The notes beneath the pieces were generated by a model, which had not been told where the DNA came from, ran no database searches, and saw only the letters and a list, made by a program, of their open reading frames with translations. From JAEXOD01 sp963667875 (GTDB lineage: Bacteria; Bacteroidota; Ignavibacteria; Ignavibacteriales; Melioribacteraceae): a stretch of 64,000 bases of DNA. The stretch is taken from positions 62,001 to 126,000 of the forward strand of contig CAXXGC010000012.1 of NCBI GenBank assembly GCA_963667875.2. Direction: 5' to 3'. Made by a program: the position numbers and the translations under genes. Within the stretch, counting starts at the first letter, position 1, and every line of letters begins with the position of its first letter. Below, piece by piece: positions 62,369 to 64,000 of this stretch.

Positions 62369-63306
62369 GAAAACTAATTGAAAGCAGGTTGCTTCAAAAT
62401 TTCGGGCTGTTTTCACAGCCCGCTTATTGGAGCGTAATAATGGAAGGTTTCAAAAAAGATATTTGTAATGCCATAAAAAATAATCAATTACTTACAATTT
62501 CCGGCGCAATTGGTTCAGGCAAAACCATGTTATTTTCAACTTCTATCTCTACGCTTCCTGAAGTAACGTTTGTTTCGGTTCGTAATTATTACAAGGAACA
62601 TATTACAATATCAAGCATTATAAATGCGCTGATATATGATTTATCTGATGAAAACCCAAAGCGTGACCTTGAAGCCCGCTCCAGACAAGTAATACGGCTG
62701 ATAGGCAAACAGTTTGTTGGACAGGGAAAGTTGATTTGTCTAATTATTGAAGAGGCGCACCGGCTTCATCCAAATACTTTGCGCCAGCTAAAAGAACTTA
62801 GAGAAGCCGATTTTATGGGCAAATCGCCATTGTTTTCAGTTGTTCTTATAGGTCATGAAGAACTTCAAAGCAAACTTGAAAGCCGGAAAGAAGCTTACTG
62901 GCGGTCTCAAATAATGGAGTTAAACGAATCTAACGGCTGGATGACAGTTGAAGAGCGCAACAATTACATTACAAAAATATATCAACATGCAATTACACCG
63001 GAAGCAAGACAGAGAATAATAAGTATTTGTAAGTCCCCGCTTGAAATTGATTTTTATATTGAGAACAAAATGAAAGAAGCAAGAAAGGCGGGTAAAAAAG
63101 TATTGGATAATGAAGTAATAAAACCCACAGCAAAAGAATTGTACGAAGCAAACAAGTCTAAAATAAGCCTGCGGGATATTGCAAAAGAAATAAACATGTC
63201 ACCAACAACAGTTCATGATGCAATCAACAATTCGGAACACAAGTATAATGAAGCCGTTTCGGATGCCATTGCAAAACTGAACCAAATTAATGGAAAAGCA
63301 ATATAA
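62365..63306 (+). CDS. AAA+ ATPase, MuB/TniB/ExeA-like transposition factor
   Basis: 313 residues. Walker A is SGAIGSGKTML (about 48) and Walker B is LICLIIEEAH (about 130), followed by sensor-type GHEEL. The C-terminus carries an HTH (SLRDIAKEINMSPTTVHDAI, about 272-291). In Mu-like elements this protein binds target DNA, activates the transposase and confers target immunity. It lies about 2.1 kb after the transposase, while in Mu the B gene directly follows A. The C-terminal HTH resembles the N-terminal HTH of Mu B moved to the other end. Confidence 0.82.
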   Translation: MRKLIESRLLQNFGLFSQPAYWSVIMEGFKKDICNAIKNNQLLTISGAIGSGKTMLFSTSISTLPEVTFVSVRNYYKEHITISSIINALIYDLSDENPKRDLEARSRQVIRLIGKQFVGQGKLICLIIEEAHRLHPNTLRQLKELREADFMGKSPLFSVVLIGHEELQSKLESRKEAYWRSQIMELNESNGWMTVEERNNYITKIYQHAITPEARQRIISICKSPLEIDFYIENKMKEARKAGKKVLDNEVIKPTAKELYEANKSKISLRDIAKEINMSPTTVHDAINNSEHKYNEAVSDAIAKLNQINGKAI

Positions 63307-63530
63307 TGATATGCCCGCAATGCAATAGTAAAGGTTTTTTGCCGACAGAAGGGTTCCCCTTGCCGGTTAAAAATTGTGGTACCGAGAAATACGATAAGTT
63401 TAATTATCGCCGGTACCTTTGCGTGTGTTGCGGGTATAAATTTATAACAGTTGAAAAATTTGAACGTCCGATAGTTAATAATGTTGACCACATAAGTATG
63501 TTTGAAGAGGAGAATTATGATAGATATTAA
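63306..63530 (+). CDS. Ogr/Delta- or NrdR-like zinc-ribbon protein
   Basis: 74 residues. MICPQCNSKG at the N-terminus and RYLCVCCGYKFITVEKFER form a four-Cys zinc ribbon. The spacing and FITVE ending resemble the Ogr/Delta late transcription activators of P2-like phages, and also the zinc ribbon of NrdR. It starts at the ATPase stop and precedes the first structural-type gene, a position that suits a late-gene activator. The functional link is inference. Confidence 0.65.
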   Translation: MICPQCNSKGFLPTEGFPLPVKNCGTEKYDKFNYRRYLCVCCGYKFITVEKFERPIVNNVDHISMFEEENYDRY

Positions 63531-64000
63531 AAGGTACAACGATTATAACAAATACATTAGCGACCTGCTGAAGAACCTTTCTCCTGACGAGTTAGAATCA
63601 ATTCTTAAAGACAAAATATTTGATTTGTACAAACATCTCGATATTGAAGTTATTAATAAAGAATTAATTAAAATTGTAAATCCTCAATTGGACGAGTATT
63701 TTGCAACGGTTAAAACCGAATATGACGATATAATTAAAACGGTTAATACCTTATATTCGGATATTTCCGGCGACCTTACCAGAGACCTGTCGAACATAAA
63801 AGCCATTGAAAAGATTAACAATGCTAACATTGGCAATTACAAAAAAAAGACGATTACAAGAATAGCAGATGTAATGCGGACAGGGTTGCTTGAGAAAAAG
63901 AACGAAAGAGAAATGATTCGCGATTTAAGCAAAATAGGCGAAAAAGTTTCAACATACGCTGAAGCTCTTGCAAAAACACAAATGATGGCATACGGCAGAA
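63517..64000 (+). CDS. Possible phage head morphogenesis protein (SPP1 gp7/Mu gpF-like), N-terminal part
   Basis: The gene starts at ATG 63517 behind GAGGAG, overlapping the previous gene by 14 bp, and runs off the window end after 161 codons. The sequence is helical and acidic, ending in YAEALAKTQMMAYGR, which resembles the conserved helix of gp7-type minor head proteins (ARTE-like motif). The identification is tentative because the C-terminal domain is missing. Confidence 0.5.
   Translation, partial: MIDIKRYNDYNKYISDLLKNLSPDELESILKDKIFDLYKHLDIEVINKELIKIVNPQLDEYFATVKTEYDDIIKTVNTLYSDISGDLTRDLSNIKAIEKINNANIGNYKKKTITRIADVMRTGLLEKKNEREMIRDLSKIGEKVSTYAEALAKTQMMAYGR

Larger units (their letters stand above)
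54012..64000. mobile_element. Mu-like transposable prophage (left part, extends beyond window)
   Basis: The element begins at about 54012 within the kinase gene and is incomplete here. Its left end starts with TG and has tandem TGCTACAAGT sites. It carries divergent repressor and early operons, a GemA homologue, a DDE transposase, a DUF3164-like protein, an AAA ATPase and probably the first structural gene. This set defines Mu-like (transposable) phages rather than Tn7- or Tn552-type transposons. Whether it is active cannot be judged without the right end. Confidence 0.88.

Noticed and set aside
58704..63306. Tn7-like or Tn552-like transposon
   Set aside because: A transposase plus AAA ATPase would fit, but the repressor switch, GemA, DUF3164-like and probable head protein point to a Mu-like phage. 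No TnsA/TniQ-type gene is seen.
1..64000. tRNA, rRNA or riboswitch genes
   Set aside because: I saw no cloverleaf-like segment, rRNA signature or known riboswitch core on reading both strands. A covariance-model scan would be needed to exclude small RNAs.

Overview
The window is AT-rich chromosomal DNA from a Gram-negative bacterium of the Bacteroidetes/Chlorobi/Ignavibacteria assemblage. I favour an Ignavibacteria/Melioribacter-like organism. The reasons are secreted proteins with type IX secretion C-terminal tails (the NYPNPFNP signature), very large multi-PAS histidine kinases, a periplasmic NrfHA nitrite reductase, and Shine-Dalgarno-like purine tracts before many genes. The taxonomic call is inference; there is no rRNA in the window.

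Layout. 1-2.4 kb (minus): an aldehyde dehydrogenase and a zinc-ribbon methyltransferase. 2.5-11.7 kb (plus): a signalling operon with an RsbW-like ATPase, a PhnD-fused multi-PAS kinase, a CHASE4-type kinase, a Sel1-repeat protein and an M14 peptidase. 11.9-14.0 kb: nrfHA, for respiratory nitrite ammonification. 15.0-17.4 kb: a T9SS-exported FG-GAP/VCBS protein and a 2-Cys peroxiredoxin. 17.5-27.3 kb (minus): a dense two-component cluster with one NarL-type regulator and four kinases. 27.7-32.6 kb (minus): a GT2 glycosyltransferase, miaA, and an unusual cNMP/GAF/HATPase protein whose phospho-acceptor His is replaced by Gln. 32.6-34.9 kb (plus): an AlkA-like glycosylase, an ECF sigma factor with a small zinc-type anti-sigma candidate, an OsmC protein and a tiny HTH protein. 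35-40.7 kb: an outer-membrane gluzincin/beta-propeller/barrel protein, a PLP decarboxylase, a small envelope protein and a cold-shock protein. 41-50 kb: clpB, two paralogous T9SS proteins, a GroES-like protein and an HEXXH peptidase. 50.1-54.0 kb: a large membrane-bound PAS kinase that is cut off.

From about 54.01 kb to the window end lies a Mu-like transposable prophage inserted in that kinase gene. Its left end carries tandem 23-bp-spaced sites starting TGCTACAAGT. A leftward lysogeny module (S24-type repressor, a membrane protein, an XRE protein) faces a rightward early operon across a control region with palindromic operators. One operator overlaps a near-consensus sigma70 promoter. The early genes include a Ner/Cro-like protein, a GemA (gp16) homologue, a DDE transposase (MuA analogue), a DUF3164-like protein, a MuB/TniB-like AAA ATPase, an Ogr/NrdR-like zinc protein and the start of a possible gp7/gpF-type head protein. 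The right end is outside the window.

The intergenic stretches at 14.1-14.9, 43.6-44.4 and 46.6-48.0 kb are built from mosaic repeat modules. These are rich in short hairpins with a constant geometry (7-bp arm, 3-nt loop, 7-bp arm) but different sequences, and one pair shows arm covariation in a conserved context. I consider this the most interesting non-genic structure in the window, alongside the prophage.
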